Of a DNA stretch of 33,733 bases, positions 24,933 to 33,733 are shown one piece after another. Source of the DNA: Nitrosopumilus sp. D6. Its GTDB lineage: Archaea; Thermoproteota; Nitrososphaeria; Nitrososphaerales; Nitrosopumilaceae. A program made the translations under genes and the position numbers. Positions within the stretch are counted from its first letter, which is position 1; every line of letters begins with the position of its first letter. The notes under the pieces are model-generated. The model saw only the letters and a list, made by a program, of their open reading frames with translations, was not told the DNA's origin and did not search any database. The stretch is from assembly GCA_003724325.1 (NCBI GenBank), contig RHFD01000030.1, positions 1 through 33,733 on the forward strand, written 5' to 3'.

Positions 24933-27071
24933 ATGAACGAGATAATTTTAAAGATTGAAGAGATTCCGCAGCAGCATGTAGGCTGCAGCAGGGCGATAGT
25001 GGATCCCAAGATAATAGAGGAGAGGGGCTGGAGCACGGGTCAGATACTAGAGCTAACCTGTAACAAAAAGACCCACGTAAAGCTCTGGCCCGGGGCGCCA
25101 GAGGAGTACGGCTCTTGCGTGATCAAGATAGACGGTCTTACAAGGCAGAACCTGGGCGCCGGCATTGGAGACAAGGTGTCTGTAAAATCAGTAGAGGCCG
25201 CAGAGGCAGAGCAGATAATATTATCTCCGACTGAAAAGATAGCTGTAGAAGGCCTGCAGGAATACATGACTGCCTATTATCTCAACCATGTATTTACCAC
25301 CGGCGACTCTGTATCACTTAACGCACAGATGGGCGGCCGCATCCGGTGCGTGGTAACTAGCACAAAGCCCTCAAAACCAGTCATTGTAAGTGAGAGGACT
25401 GTATTCAAACTTGGCTCGATGACAAAGGCGCTCGATGCGTCGTCTCCGAGGATAACATATGACGAGCTTGGAGGCCTTGGAGGGGTGGTTCAAAAGATAC
25501 GCGAGATGGTAGAGCTGCCGATGAGGCACCCGGAACTGTTTGAAAAGATCGGCGTCGAGGCTCCAAAAGGGGTGCTATTACACGGGCCGCCGGGTACGGG
25601 CAAGACGCTGCTTGCAAAGGCAGTCGCAGGCGAGACTAACGCCCACTTTATCTCTGTGAGCGGTCCGGAGATAATGGGGAAACACTACGGGGAGAGCGAG
25701 GAGCGGATCCGGGAGATCTTTGCCCAGGCAGAGGAGAACGCACCTAGCATCATATTTATCGATGAGATCGACTCGATCGCGCCAAAACGAGACGAGGTGA
25801 CAGGTGAGGTAGAAAAGAGAATCGTCTCACAGCTGCTTACCCTGATGGATGGAATAAAGTCAAGAGGAAAGGTAACAGTCATTGCAGCCACCAACAGGCC
25901 CGACTCGATTGATCCCGCGCTCAGGCGCCCAGGACGGCTTGACAGGGAGATAGAGATAGGCATACCAGACGGAGAGGGACGTCTTGAGATTCTTGCAATA
26001 CACACAAGGGGAATGCCTCTAGATGAAAAGACGGATCTAAAGCAGATATCAAAGACTACGCATGGGTTTGTCGGGGCGGATCTTGAGGTGCTTGCAAAAG
26101 AGGCTGCAATGAGGGCGCTCCGCAGAATCCTTCCCGAGGTGGATCTTGACGAGGAAAAGATCCCGTCACAGATACTCCAAAAGATCCGCATTACTGCAGA
26201 AGATTTTGCAGATGCGCTCCGGGAGGTAAGACCTAGCGCGCTCCGGGAGGTACAGGTACAGGTTCCAGATGTAAGCTGGGATGATGTAGGCGGCCTTGAC
26301 GGATTAAAAGAAGAACTCCGCGAGGCAGTCGAGTGGCCCATCATACACAAGGAGGCATTCGAGTATGCAGGTGTGGAGACTCCAAAGGGGATACTATTAC
26401 ACGGTCCGCCGGGTACGGGCAAGACACTGATCGCAAAGGCGCTTGCAAGCATGACAGAGTCCAACTTTATCAGCATAAAGGGCCCCGAGCTGCTCTCAAA
26501 GTGGGTCGGCGAGTCAGAAAAGGGAGTCCGGGAGATCTTTAGAAAGGCGCGCCAAGCTGCGCCGTGCATAATATTTCTAGATGAGATTGATGCCCTAGTT
26601 CCGCGCAGGGGCTCTGCATCTGACTCACATGTCACAGAGAACGTCGTCTCACAGATACTTACAGAGATTGACGGCCTTGAGGAGCTCCACGGCGTAGTTA
26701 TAGTGGGGGCCACCAACCGTCTAGACATAGTAGACGAGGCGCTGCTAAGACCCGGCAGGTTTGACAGAATCATAGAGGTGCCAAATCCCAATGCAAAAAG
26801 CCGGAGGCGCATACTAGAGATTCACACGAGCAAAAAGCCGCTTGCAGGCGGGGTAGATCTTGGAAAACTAGTAGATATTACAGAGGGCTTTAGTGGGGCA
26901 GAGCTGGCCGCTGTCACAAACAGGGCGGCAATTGCTGCCCTCAAAAGACACGTCGAGTCCGGCTCTGGTGGCATGTCTGATATACGCATCACGGGGCAGG
27001 ATCTGGCAGATGCAGCAGACAAGGTGAGGCCGGCAAGAAAAGAGGCTCCACTCACACACTCCATCAAATAA
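24933..27071 (+). CDS. cdc48: CDC48/VCP-type AAA ATPase with two AAA modules
   Basis: 712 aa; two HGPPGTGKT Walker A motifs, two Walker [26 protein letters not shown]-terminal CDC48 domain. Confidence 0.96.
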   Translation: MNEIILKIEEIPQQHVGCSRAIVDPKIIEERGWSTGQILELTCNKKTHVKLWPGAPEEYGSCVIKIDGLTRQNLGAGIGDKVSVKSVEAAEAEQIILSPTEKIAVEGLQEYMTAYYLNHVFTTGDSVSLNAQMGGRIRCVVTSTKPSKPVIVSERTVFKLGSMTKALDASSPRITYDELGGLGGVVQKIREMVELPMRHPELFEKIGVEAPKGVLLHGPPGTGKTLLAKAVAGETNAHFISVSGPEIMGKHYGESEERIREIFAQAEENAPSIIFIDEIDSIAPKRDEVTGEVEKRIVSQLLTLMDGIKSRGKVTVIAATNRPDSIDPALRRPGRLDREIEIGIPDGEGRLEILAIHTRGMPLDEKTDLKQISKTTHGFVGADLEVLAKEAAMRALRRILPEVDLDEEKIPSQILQKIRITAEDFADALREVRPSALREVQVQVPDVSWDDVGGLDGLKEELREAVEWPIIHKEAFEYAGVETPKGILLHGPPGTGKTLIAKALASMTESNFISIKGPELLSKWVGESEKGVREIFRKARQAAPCIIFLDEIDALVPRRGSASDSHVTENVVSQILTEIDGLEELHGVVIVGATNRLDIVDEALLRPGRFDRIIEVPNPNAKSRRRILEIHTSKKPLAGGVDLGKLVDITEGFSGAELAAVTNRAAIAALKRHVESGSGGMSDIRITGQDLADAADKVRPARKEAPLTHSIK

Positions 27072-27095
27072 ATACGGAGGATCTGGACGGAACTC

Positions 27096-27314
27096 ATGAA
27101 ACTATACCTTGACTTTGACCCCTGCCAAGAGTGCAACACGATGATGGCCGGACTGAGTAGCCCAGAGATGCTATTTGCAGACGAAAAGACAAGGGCAGAC
27201 GAATCGGCACGATTTCTGCGACACCTCACGTACAACCACAGCGAGGTGGTCCAGGCAGTGATGGACGATCTTCCAAAACAGAAAAAAGAACAAGAGCCGG
27301 ACTTTTACAAATAG
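27096..27314 (+). CDS. Small conserved hypothetical protein (72 aa)
   Basis: MKLYLDFDPCQECNTMMAGLSSPEMLFADEKTRADESARFLRHLTYNHSEVVQAVMDDLPKQ; closely follows cdc48. Confidence 0.6.
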   Translation: MKLYLDFDPCQECNTMMAGLSSPEMLFADEKTRADESARFLRHLTYNHSEVVQAVMDDLPKQKKEQEPDFYK

Positions 27315-27349
27315 TGATCCGGGAAGGGGCGCATCGCATACCCGGATCA
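27315..27349. terminator. Stem-loop with perfect 9-bp arms immediately after the 72-aa gene
   Basis: TGATCCGGG(27315-27323)-N17-CCCGGATCA(27341-27349). Confidence 0.45.
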
Positions 27350-27405
27350 TGTGGATGTCTTTAATGTAGACAGGTTTGACCGATAATATTATCTGGTTAT
27401 CAGGA

Positions 27406-27594
27406 CTATTTTATCGAGTCGAGGGCGTGCCCCTTGTTTGTAATCATTTGGGTTACGGCCTCGACGGCATAGTCTATTCCGTGCTCTTCTTCAAAATGAT
27501 CCCTCATCTTGCCTATCGTCTCTGCGGATCTTGCCTCGTTTAGGATATAGTCGCACTCAAAACCATAGTCCCGGCATCGAAGCTTGAGGTTCAT
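27406..27594 (-). CDS. DUF1059-like small protein
   Basis: 62 aa; LKLRCRDYGFECDYILNEARSAETIGKMRDHFEEEHGI resembles the DUF1059 family. Confidence 0.75.
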   Translation of the reverse strand: MNLKLRCRDYGFECDYILNEARSAETIGKMRDHFEEEHGIDYAVEAVTQMITNKGHALDSIK

Positions 27595-27680
27595 GTGTTT
27601 GCGGCAGAGGCGTGTATATAAAAATCATGATTATTGGATCCGGGGCGCGCATAAATAGCGCCCGGCGGCGCAAAAAACAG

Positions 27681-28061
27681 ATGAAGGGACTCGAATTCGT
27701 CTTTCTTGCGGCAGGCTCGGTGCTGGGCGCATTTCTCAGATACAAGATAACAGAGCCGCCCCTACTACTTGGTACCATACCAGTCGGTGTCCTGGCAGTC
27801 AACGTGATTGGCGCATTCATACTGGGCGCATTCATAGCACTCTCGCAGCAGTGGAGCCTTGATGGGAAATACTCACTCTTTGCAGCAGTCGGGTTCTGCG
27901 GCTCACTTACCACAATGTCTGCCTTTGCGCTGGATTCATCTGACCTGCTTGAGGGAGGCCGCTATGCATCCCTGGCAGTCACTGTTATGGCAAACGTGGG
28001 GCTCTCAATTGCGGCGCTGCTGGGGGGAAAGCACATTATTAATGCAATTGTGGGCAGCTAA
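27681..28061 (+). CDS. crcB: Fluoride channel CrcB/Fluc
   Basis: MKGLEFVFLAAGSVLGAFLRYKI...PVGVLAVNVIGAFILGAF...GFCGSLTTMSAFALDS; canonical CrcB G.LR..., N-G-F-G and GFCGS.TT.S motifs. Confidence 0.9.
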   Translation: MKGLEFVFLAAGSVLGAFLRYKITEPPLLLGTIPVGVLAVNVIGAFILGAFIALSQQWSLDGKYSLFAAVGFCGSLTTMSAFALDSSDLLEGGRYASLAVTVMANVGLSIAALLGGKHIINAIVGS

Positions 28062-28087
28062 AAATAGCGCAGTGACAGGTTGTAGTC

Positions 28088-28375
28088 ATGTTTGATCTGG
28101 ACAGCAAGGTGTTTGGAAGAGTCGCTGTAAAGGAGATCATCGGGGCCAGTCCCCCCGCATCAGAGACCCGGGAAATTCTAAAAAGAGAGCTCTTGGTACT
28201 GGTACGGGATCTGGACTCTGCAGCCGATCCCGGATCCCTGCTGGAACAGCAGATGAGGCGCGCCGCGCACATCAACAGCAGGCCCGGGGCCATGGCGCTG
28301 GCTCAGGACAAGATAAGACTCTTCAACGAGTACCATGAGAGGTATGTAGAGGAGATTAGGCAGAAGATTTCATGA
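28088..28375 (+). CDS. Hypothetical protein (95 aa)
   Basis: Short open ORF after crcB; no domain recognised. Confidence 0.5.
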   Translation: MFDLDSKVFGRVAVKEIIGASPPASETREILKRELLVLVRDLDSAADPGSLLEQQMRRAAHINSRPGAMALAQDKIRLFNEYHERYVEEIRQKIS

Positions 28376-28452
28376 CGCCGGATCCGTGCCTGCCGGCAGA
28401 GCCAAAACTTGTTGATTCATAAATACCAACTTGGGCAGAGTTGAGAGTCATA

Positions 28453-29358
28453 ATGGTAAGTAATACAAAAGAGATGTGTCCCAGATGCGCACGCGGCAAG
28501 CTGCTAACTGATAATGAATCCGGTGAGATGTTCTGCTCAAAGTGCGGGTTTGTAATTACCGAGAAACTGCAAGAGGCAGGCCCCGAATGGAGGTCTTTCT
28601 CCCAGGACGAGCACGGGGACAGGGCAAGGGCAGGGGCGCCTACCTCGCTGACAATGCATGATATGGGTCTTGCAACAATAATCAACCCGATAAACAAGGA
28701 TGCCTCCGGCAGGCCCCTTACATCCACCATGAAGAGCACCATTGAGAGGCTCAGGACGTGGGACTCGAGAAGCCAGGTGCACGAGCCAGTTGACAGGAAC
28801 TTTAGGCAGGCATTTAGCGAGTTAAACAGGCTAAAGGACAAGCTGGCCATATCTGACGCTGTGATAGAAAAGGCAGCCTACCTGTACCGCAAGGCGCTCG
28901 ACAAGGGACTGGTCCGCGGCCGCTCCATCTCTGCGCTCATGGCATCTGCATTGTATGCGGCATGCCGGGACACAGAGACGCCAAGAAATCTCAAGGATAT
29001 AGAGCAGGCAGCAAACATTAAGAGAAAAGACATTGCAAGGTGCTATCGCCTGCTGGTAAAGGAGCTTGATCTCAGAATGCCGGTAATTGACTCGATTCAG
29101 TGCATTGCCCGGATTGCCAGCAGAATCGGCGTTGCAGAAAAGACAAAGAGGCACGCAGTAAAGGTGCTAAAGCAGGCGCAAGAAAAAGAGGCGTCTGCAG
29201 GCAAGGATCCGATGGGGCTTGCAGCAGCTGCGCTATACCTTGCATGTGTAAAGCATGACGAGGACAAGACGCAGCGCGACATTGCAGATGCGGCAAACGT
29301 GACTGAAGTCACGATAAGAAACAGGTACAAGGGACTAAAAGACTCGCTTGATATCTAG
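28453..29358 (+). CDS. tfb: Transcription initiation factor IIB (TFB)
   Basis: CPRCARGKLLTDNESGEMFCSKCGFVI zinc ribbon, B-reader GPEWRSF, two cyclin folds. Confidence 0.96.
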   Translation: MVSNTKEMCPRCARGKLLTDNESGEMFCSKCGFVITEKLQEAGPEWRSFSQDEHGDRARAGAPTSLTMHDMGLATIINPINKDASGRPLTSTMKSTIERLRTWDSRSQVHEPVDRNFRQAFSELNRLKDKLAISDAVIEKAAYLYRKALDKGLVRGRSISALMASALYAACRDTETPRNLKDIEQAANIKRKDIARCYRLLVKELDLRMPVIDSIQCIARIASRIGVAEKTKRHAVKVLKQAQEKEASAGKDPMGLAAAALYLACVKHDEDKTQRDIADAANVTEVTIRNRYKGLKDSLDI

Positions 29359-29387
29359 ATTGTTTTAGATTTGAATTACTTTTAACA

Positions 29388-30011
29388 TCATGTTCGAAAC
29401 GTATCTTCTCCTCTCAATTCAATTTTACCATGATGTGGATCAACTATTGTTGAAAATTCTTTTTCATCACTAATAGTTCTCATCACGGCAAATACTCTTA
29501 TTTTTGTATTGGGAAATGCCTCGGTAATTCTGCTTGCAGCGCCTAGAATTGTAGCTCCGCGGGTTACAACATCATCTACCAAGACAATCTCTTTGGGCTC
29601 AACCAAGGTTTCCACCCCCATTGATTCGTAATGCTCAATTGCCTTTGGTCTATTTTCTGGCTTGCTTGTAGATGATTTTGGTACTGCTTTAATACGTTTT
29701 AAACATTCAACGGATTCTCCTAGTCCAATTTTTGACAGCGCTGTGGTGATCCGTCTAGTTACTGAAAATTGTGATTCTGAACTTCTTGGTAGAGGAATCA
29801 AAACTACATTTTGAGTGAAATAATCCAAAAATTTTGATTCTTTAACTAGGCGAGCAATCGATTCTGACATTAACATACCATTTTCTAATCTATTATCTTT
29901 TTTAAGATCATACATTGTTGTCTTGGATTCTTTACCATGTTTAGAACAAGGGCGTGGCGTGTATGCTAAAATTGATTCATACTCAATACTTGATAATAAT
30001 CCCATACTCAA
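29388..30011 (-). CDS. ComF-like phosphoribosyltransferase-family protein
   Basis: 207 aa; PRPP-binding motif IVLVDDVVTRGATILGAA; VVLIPLPRSSESQF...RRITTALSKIG resembles the ComF family. Confidence 0.8.
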   Translation of the reverse strand: MSMGLLSSIEYESILAYTPRPCSKHGKESKTTMYDLKKDNRLENGMLMSESIARLVKESKFLDYFTQNVVLIPLPRSSESQFSVTRRITTALSKIGLGESVECLKRIKAVPKSSTSKPENRPKAIEHYESMGVETLVEPKEIVLVDDVVTRGATILGAASRITEAFPNTKIRVFAVMRTISDEKEFSTIVDPHHGKIELRGEDTFRT

Positions 30012-30684
30012 TAATTAAACAGTTTGGGCATTTTAATGTTTGATGGTAAATGTTCCAAGATATCCTCGTATTGATCAAGGATCATTGCTCCATATTTTTG
30101 CATCTCTGCCGGCCATTCTAGATTAGAATCCTCTACAACTGATTTACAGATAAACAGCGGCTTGCCCAATCTTAATGTCTCTTTCCCTTGACTCAAAGAT
30201 CCCCCTTTATCCTTTGCCTGAACAATAACTGACGCATCTGCGATCAATGCCATTGTTCTATTTCGCAATACAAAATTTCTTGGCAATGTGTTGGAACCGA
30301 TCGGATATTGGGAGACGACCAAGTGCTCTCTCATTATTTTCTCTTGCAACTCAGAATTCTCTTTTGGATACGTCTTGTCTAGTGGTGTTCCAATTACTGC
30401 GACAGTCTTGCCGCCATTTTCTATGGCAGTTTGGTGAGCCATGGTGTCAATCCCTTTACCAACATCTCTGTAATCGCCCTAGCTTCTGCAAGCCCCTCAT
30501 CAGTTGCATCTCTTGAACCAACAACTGCAACTTTGGGAAGTGGTAGCGGCGTCTCCATCGAGCCGGCATAATATGCTGTTTTTGGGGCATACTTTTCCTC
30601 TACGTCGTTTAACTGACGTCCTAGTAGCCCTTCCAGATTGGTTGCCTGATATTTAACCTCGTCAGCCATATATTCTCGCCTCAT
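30008..30684 (-). pseudogene. DprA/Smf-like Rossmann protein split into two ORFs by a frameshift/deletion
   Basis: ORF 30421..30684 encodes PKVAVVGSRDATDEGLAEARAITEMLVKG; ORF 30008..30442 continues (I)DTMAHQTAIENGGKTVAVIGTPLDKTYPKENSELQEKI...LPRNFVLRNRTMALIADASVIVQAKDKGGSL. The usual 'xVVSGLAxGID' segment is missing at the junction. Confidence 0.75.
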
Positions 30685-30749
30685 ATTCCTCTTATTTCAT
30701 ACTTGCTTAAGATTACCGGGTTATTCTGATATACCCACGACATAATTTC

Positions 30750-32117
30750 CTACCCCTCAAAATCTCCCCGTGTAGGCTTTACAAACCCGCCTTCGACTGA
30801 TTCAGGCGGCGGTATCTTTTTTGATTTTCCAAGGCCTATGGTAGTAATGATTACAGAGGAGAGTATGATAAAAAAGATGAGCTGTGGATAGGCTCCGGCA
30901 TTTGGCAGTCCCAGTGTGATGGGATAGGTGGCAAGGACCGCTGCTGCCAGACCCCTTGGAATCATTGTGTTTGTCACGGCCTTGTCAAGCTTGGAGAATC
31001 TACTTGTCAATATTGCCTTGGCTGCCATTCGTCTTCCCACGTACACTGCTATCGTAATTAAAATTCCAAATATCATGTACTCGCTCTGTCCAAAGCTTGC
31101 AAGCAGTCCCACAAACACGAAAAAGAACGATCTTACAAGAAACGTAAGCTGATTATGAGTCGGATCGTCAATCTCTATCTTTGGCATCTTGAATCTTAAC
31201 ACCTTTGCAAGATGAGTCTTGTTTCCAAGCATCAGTCCAAATACCAGCGCAGTCAGGGCGCCCGACTCGCCAAACGAGTTTGCCAGGAAGAACAGCACAA
31301 AGAGAATTCCAAGCGTGAGCATGTATGCGTGCTGGGCGTTGCCAAGCTTTGTGCTAATGTACATCCAGGGAATGCCTACTCCGAACCCGAGCACCAGCCC
31401 CACCATTACTGCCCTTCCAAGCGTGGCCTGTAGCGTCTCGAGATCAAACTGGCCTGCAAGCACGGCCTCGAAGAGTATGAACGCAACTATCGTTGCTAGA
31501 ATGTCTGTAAGTGCTGATTCAAAGCTGAGCATGGACTTTGTCTCCTCTGATATCTTGATGTTTCTGACCAAGCCAAAGACGATTGCAGAGCTGCTCCCCC
31601 CCACTATCGAGCCAAGCAGGACGCTTTCAAGCCACGACCATCCGAGCGCATAGTGGGCGCCTACAGCAATCATTGCGACAGATATGATAAACCCGACTAT
31701 GGCCAGGGTCACCGAGAAATGAGCAGTCTTTACCACATGCTTGATGTCAAGGTTCAGACCTCCATCAAACATGATTATGATTAGCGCAAGTGAGGCAAAG
31801 TACGGCACCACTTGTATTACTGCCTCTGGCTGGATCACACCAAACAGTGGCCCGATTATTACCCCGAGTACCATCAGAAACGCCACGTCTGGAATGCCTG
31901 TCTTTTTAAAAAATGCCTCTCCTGCGACCCCCAGAAACACCACCACCCCTGCTGCAAGCAGCACCACGTGGGCGGGGGCAATTAAACCATCAGAGGATGC
32001 CAGCTTGTCTATTGACATCTGCAGCTCTGTCATCTTGTCGAGGATCTGCCCCAGACTGGGCAGGCCGTCTATCTGTCCTGCAAACACGTTTAGGATTGAG
32101 AGTACAATACCGTCCAA
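30750..32117 (-). CDS. Na+/H+ (cation:proton) antiporter, CPA family
   Basis: 455 aa; many TM segments, LMVLGVIIGPLFGVIQPE, IIMFDGGLNLDIK, SSSAIVFGLVRN, ESALTDILA. Confidence 0.88.
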   Translation of the reverse strand: MDGIVLSILNVFAGQIDGLPSLGQILDKMTELQMSIDKLASSDGLIAPAHVVLLAAGVVVFLGVAGEAFFKKTGIPDVAFLMVLGVIIGPLFGVIQPEAVIQVVPYFASLALIIIMFDGGLNLDIKHVVKTAHFSVTLAIVGFIISVAMIAVGAHYALGWSWLESVLLGSIVGGSSSAIVFGLVRNIKISEETKSMLSFESALTDILATIVAFILFEAVLAGQFDLETLQATLGRAVMVGLVLGFGVGIPWMYISTKLGNAQHAYMLTLGILFVLFFLANSFGESGALTALVFGLMLGNKTHLAKVLRFKMPKIEIDDPTHNQLTFLVRSFFFVFVGLLASFGQSEYMIFGILITIAVYVGRRMAAKAILTSRFSKLDKAVTNTMIPRGLAAAVLATYPITLGLPNAGAYPQLIFFIILSSVIITTIGLGKSKKIPPPESVEGGFVKPTRGDFEG

Positions 32118-32241
32118 CTAAATCTACCGTCTCTGGATTAAAGTTAAACTGGGCTTGTTTAATAATTTCGGGCTCTATGGTTTTTTTAGATACACCTTAA
32201 ATTGGCGCCTGTATTCGGTATACTGTTTGAGCGCAACTAAC

Positions 32242-32772
32242 ATGCTACGCGAGGATCACAGGCAGATAAGGCGCCTAGAGGAGCTAGTCAAAAGGTGCTA
32301 TGTGGCCCTGTATGACAACCAAGACGTCCCGCTGTCTGATCTGGGCAGGATTTGTACTATAATTGAAGAGTTTCTAGATGCAATCCATTACTCCCGGGAG
32401 GAGGACTCGTACTTTCCGTGCGTTGCAAGCTATGACCATCTAAAGCAAGAGATACACAACCTGCTAGTAGAGCACGAGTTCTCCCGGAGGATATCTGCCA
32501 AGATAAGGCAGTACCTCAAAAAATGGGAGGCAGGTGAGGACGCAAGGGAGCCAGTCGCCAGATATCTGAGATCCTACAAGATATACCTCGAGGACCACAT
32601 GCGCAAAGAAGATGCCTTTTTTGACAAGGCAGAATCACTGGTCCTCTCAAAGGAGGAAGAATCAGACATGTACGAGCAGTTCAAGTCAGTCATGGCAGTC
32701 TCAAAAAAAGCCCAGGACATGATACAGGAAATAGAGTATCTTGAGGGCAGACCATGGGCCATGTGCAAGTGA
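32242..32772 (+). CDS. Hemerythrin HHE-domain protein
   Basis: MLREDHRQIRRLEELVK...HYSREEDSYFP...LLVEHEFSRR...LEDHMRKEDAFF; conserved His/Glu pattern of HHE domains. Confidence 0.85.
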   Translation: MLREDHRQIRRLEELVKRCYVALYDNQDVPLSDLGRICTIIEEFLDAIHYSREEDSYFPCVASYDHLKQEIHNLLVEHEFSRRISAKIRQYLKKWEAGEDAREPVARYLRSYKIYLEDHMRKEDAFFDKAESLVLSKEEESDMYEQFKSVMAVSKKAQDMIQEIEYLEGRPWAMCK

Positions 32773-32916
32773 GATCCTCTGACTCGGGATAGGGTCACCG
32801 ATCCCGGAATCACACTCTTGGATCAAATGATTCAAAACGCGCCGGCATGTCTGAAAACTTGGACTTGTCTGAAACTCGGCGCAAGCTCTTTATGGAATGT
32901 ATCAAACCTGTGACTC

Positions 32917-33432
32917 ATGAAGCCCTTTGTGCTCTGGATGACGGGCCTGCCGTGCTCTGGCAAGACCACAATAGTAAAGGATCTGCAAAGGGATATTCCC
33001 AACCTTGCAATGCTTGATGGTGATGAGCTGCGCGAGTGGTTTTCTCCAAAGGACTTTTCAAAAGAAGCGCGCAACGAGCACAACAAAAGGGTTGCACACC
33101 TTGCAAAACTACTGCTAAAACACGGGGTTTCAAGTGTAGTCTCCCTAGTCTCCCCATACATGGAGAATCGCAAGACTGCAAGGGAGATAGTTGGCGCAAG
33201 TGGGCAGTTTGCCGAGTGTTATGTGAAATGCTCGCTTGCAAAATGCGAGGAGCGCGACGTCAAGGGCATGTATGCAAAGGCGCGAAAAGGCGAGATAAAG
33301 CAGTTTACCGGGATAGACGACCCGTACGAGGCCCCAGAAAACGCAGATCTCACAATAGACACAGAACACGAGCCGCCCTCAGAGAGCGCAGACAAGATAA
33401 GAGACTTTCTGAGATCAAAGAGCCTAGTGTGA
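32917..33432 (+). CDS. cysC: Adenylylsulfate (APS) kinase
   Basis: 171 aa; LWMTGLPCSGKTTIVKDL (P-loop), MLDGDELREWFS, SLVSPYMENRKTAREIV. Confidence 0.92.
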   Translation: MKPFVLWMTGLPCSGKTTIVKDLQRDIPNLAMLDGDELREWFSPKDFSKEARNEHNKRVAHLAKLLLKHGVSSVVSLVSPYMENRKTAREIVGASGQFAECYVKCSLAKCEERDVKGMYAKARKGEIKQFTGIDDPYEAPENADLTIDTEHEPPSESADKIRDFLRSKSLV

Positions 33433-33517
33433 TCTCAGAGCCTGGTTAAAAACAAAATCTAAAAACCCACCATTCCACATCCGAGTTTCCATATTGGAAC
33501 CAAACTCGATCCCGGGA

Positions 33518-33733
33518 TTACATTTCTGGTTCATCGGCATTTATGAGATTTTTTTTAAACTCTGAGAGAATAATATCATGAATCACGCCGTTTGTCGCAA
33601 GTATTCCGTCATGGTGGATCACATCTGCCTTGTTGTATACTAGGTGACCCCCATTCATGTCAGTCATCTTGCCGCCTGCCTCTGTAATTATACAGTACGA
33701 GGCAGCAGTATCCCACTCCTTCATCTTGTTAGT
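33518..33733 (-). CDS. Inositol monophosphatase / CysQ-like phosphatase, C-terminal part (5' end outside window)
   Basis: TNKMKEWDTAASYCIITEAGGKMTDMNGGHLVYNK...ILATNG; frame remains open to the window edge. Confidence 0.8.
   Translation of the reverse strand, partial: TNKMKEWDTAASYCIITEAGGKMTDMNGGHLVYNKADVIHHDGILATNGVIHDIILSEFKKNLINADEPEM

Noticed and set aside
25580-26430. Similar stretches cacgggccgccgggtacgggcaagac / cacggtccgccgggtacgggcaagac
   Set aside because: These are the two Walker A motifs of the duplicated AAA modules in CDC48, not a mobile repeat.
25685-26812. 375-aa minus-strand ORF
   Set aside because: Antisense to cdc48 with biased Ser/Arg composition; no recognisable domain. 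Other long antisense ORFs (10253..10789, 16899..17525, 22385..23083, 7759..8430) rejected for the same reason.

Overview
The window is a gene-dense archaeal chromosome segment. Protein families (PolD DP1 and DP2, Orc1/Cdc6, GINS, TFB, thermosome, GGGP synthase, CDC48, CbiE) and leaderless TATA-box promoter architecture point to Nitrososphaerota (Thaumarchaeota, group I.1a-like). This is inference from protein content; no search was run. Most of the window is housekeeping genes: glnA, glyA, both PolD subunits, orc1/cdc6, GINS, tfb, hsp20, cdc48, ndh, crcB, cysC and a Na+/H+ antiporter. The strongest non-ORF signal is a probable replication origin (about 14520-14945) directly upstream of orc1/cdc6, with two identical 28-bp ORB-like repeats, a degenerate inverted ORB and an AT-rich dyad between them. 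Other notable items: (i) an AT-rich DprA-like plus ComF-like phosphoribosyltransferase pair, with the DprA-like ORF split by an apparent deletion/frameshift; (ii) an operon of soluble wHTH, membrane-anchored wHTH and a secreted repeat protein, with a 92-bp repeat at 480-bp period and a reading-frame break; (iii) paired TAATAGG/CCTATTA palindromes at the hsp20 promoter; (iv) a secreted cyclophilin + PsbP-like + CFI-box fusion; (v) a degenerate direct repeat flanking a two-gene secreted/membrane cassette; (vi) two short genes missing from the ORF track (a 48-aa secreted peptide and a 53-aa AbrB-like protein); (vii) strong over-representation of the word GATCCCGG. No rRNA, tRNA, CRISPR array or transposase was recognised.
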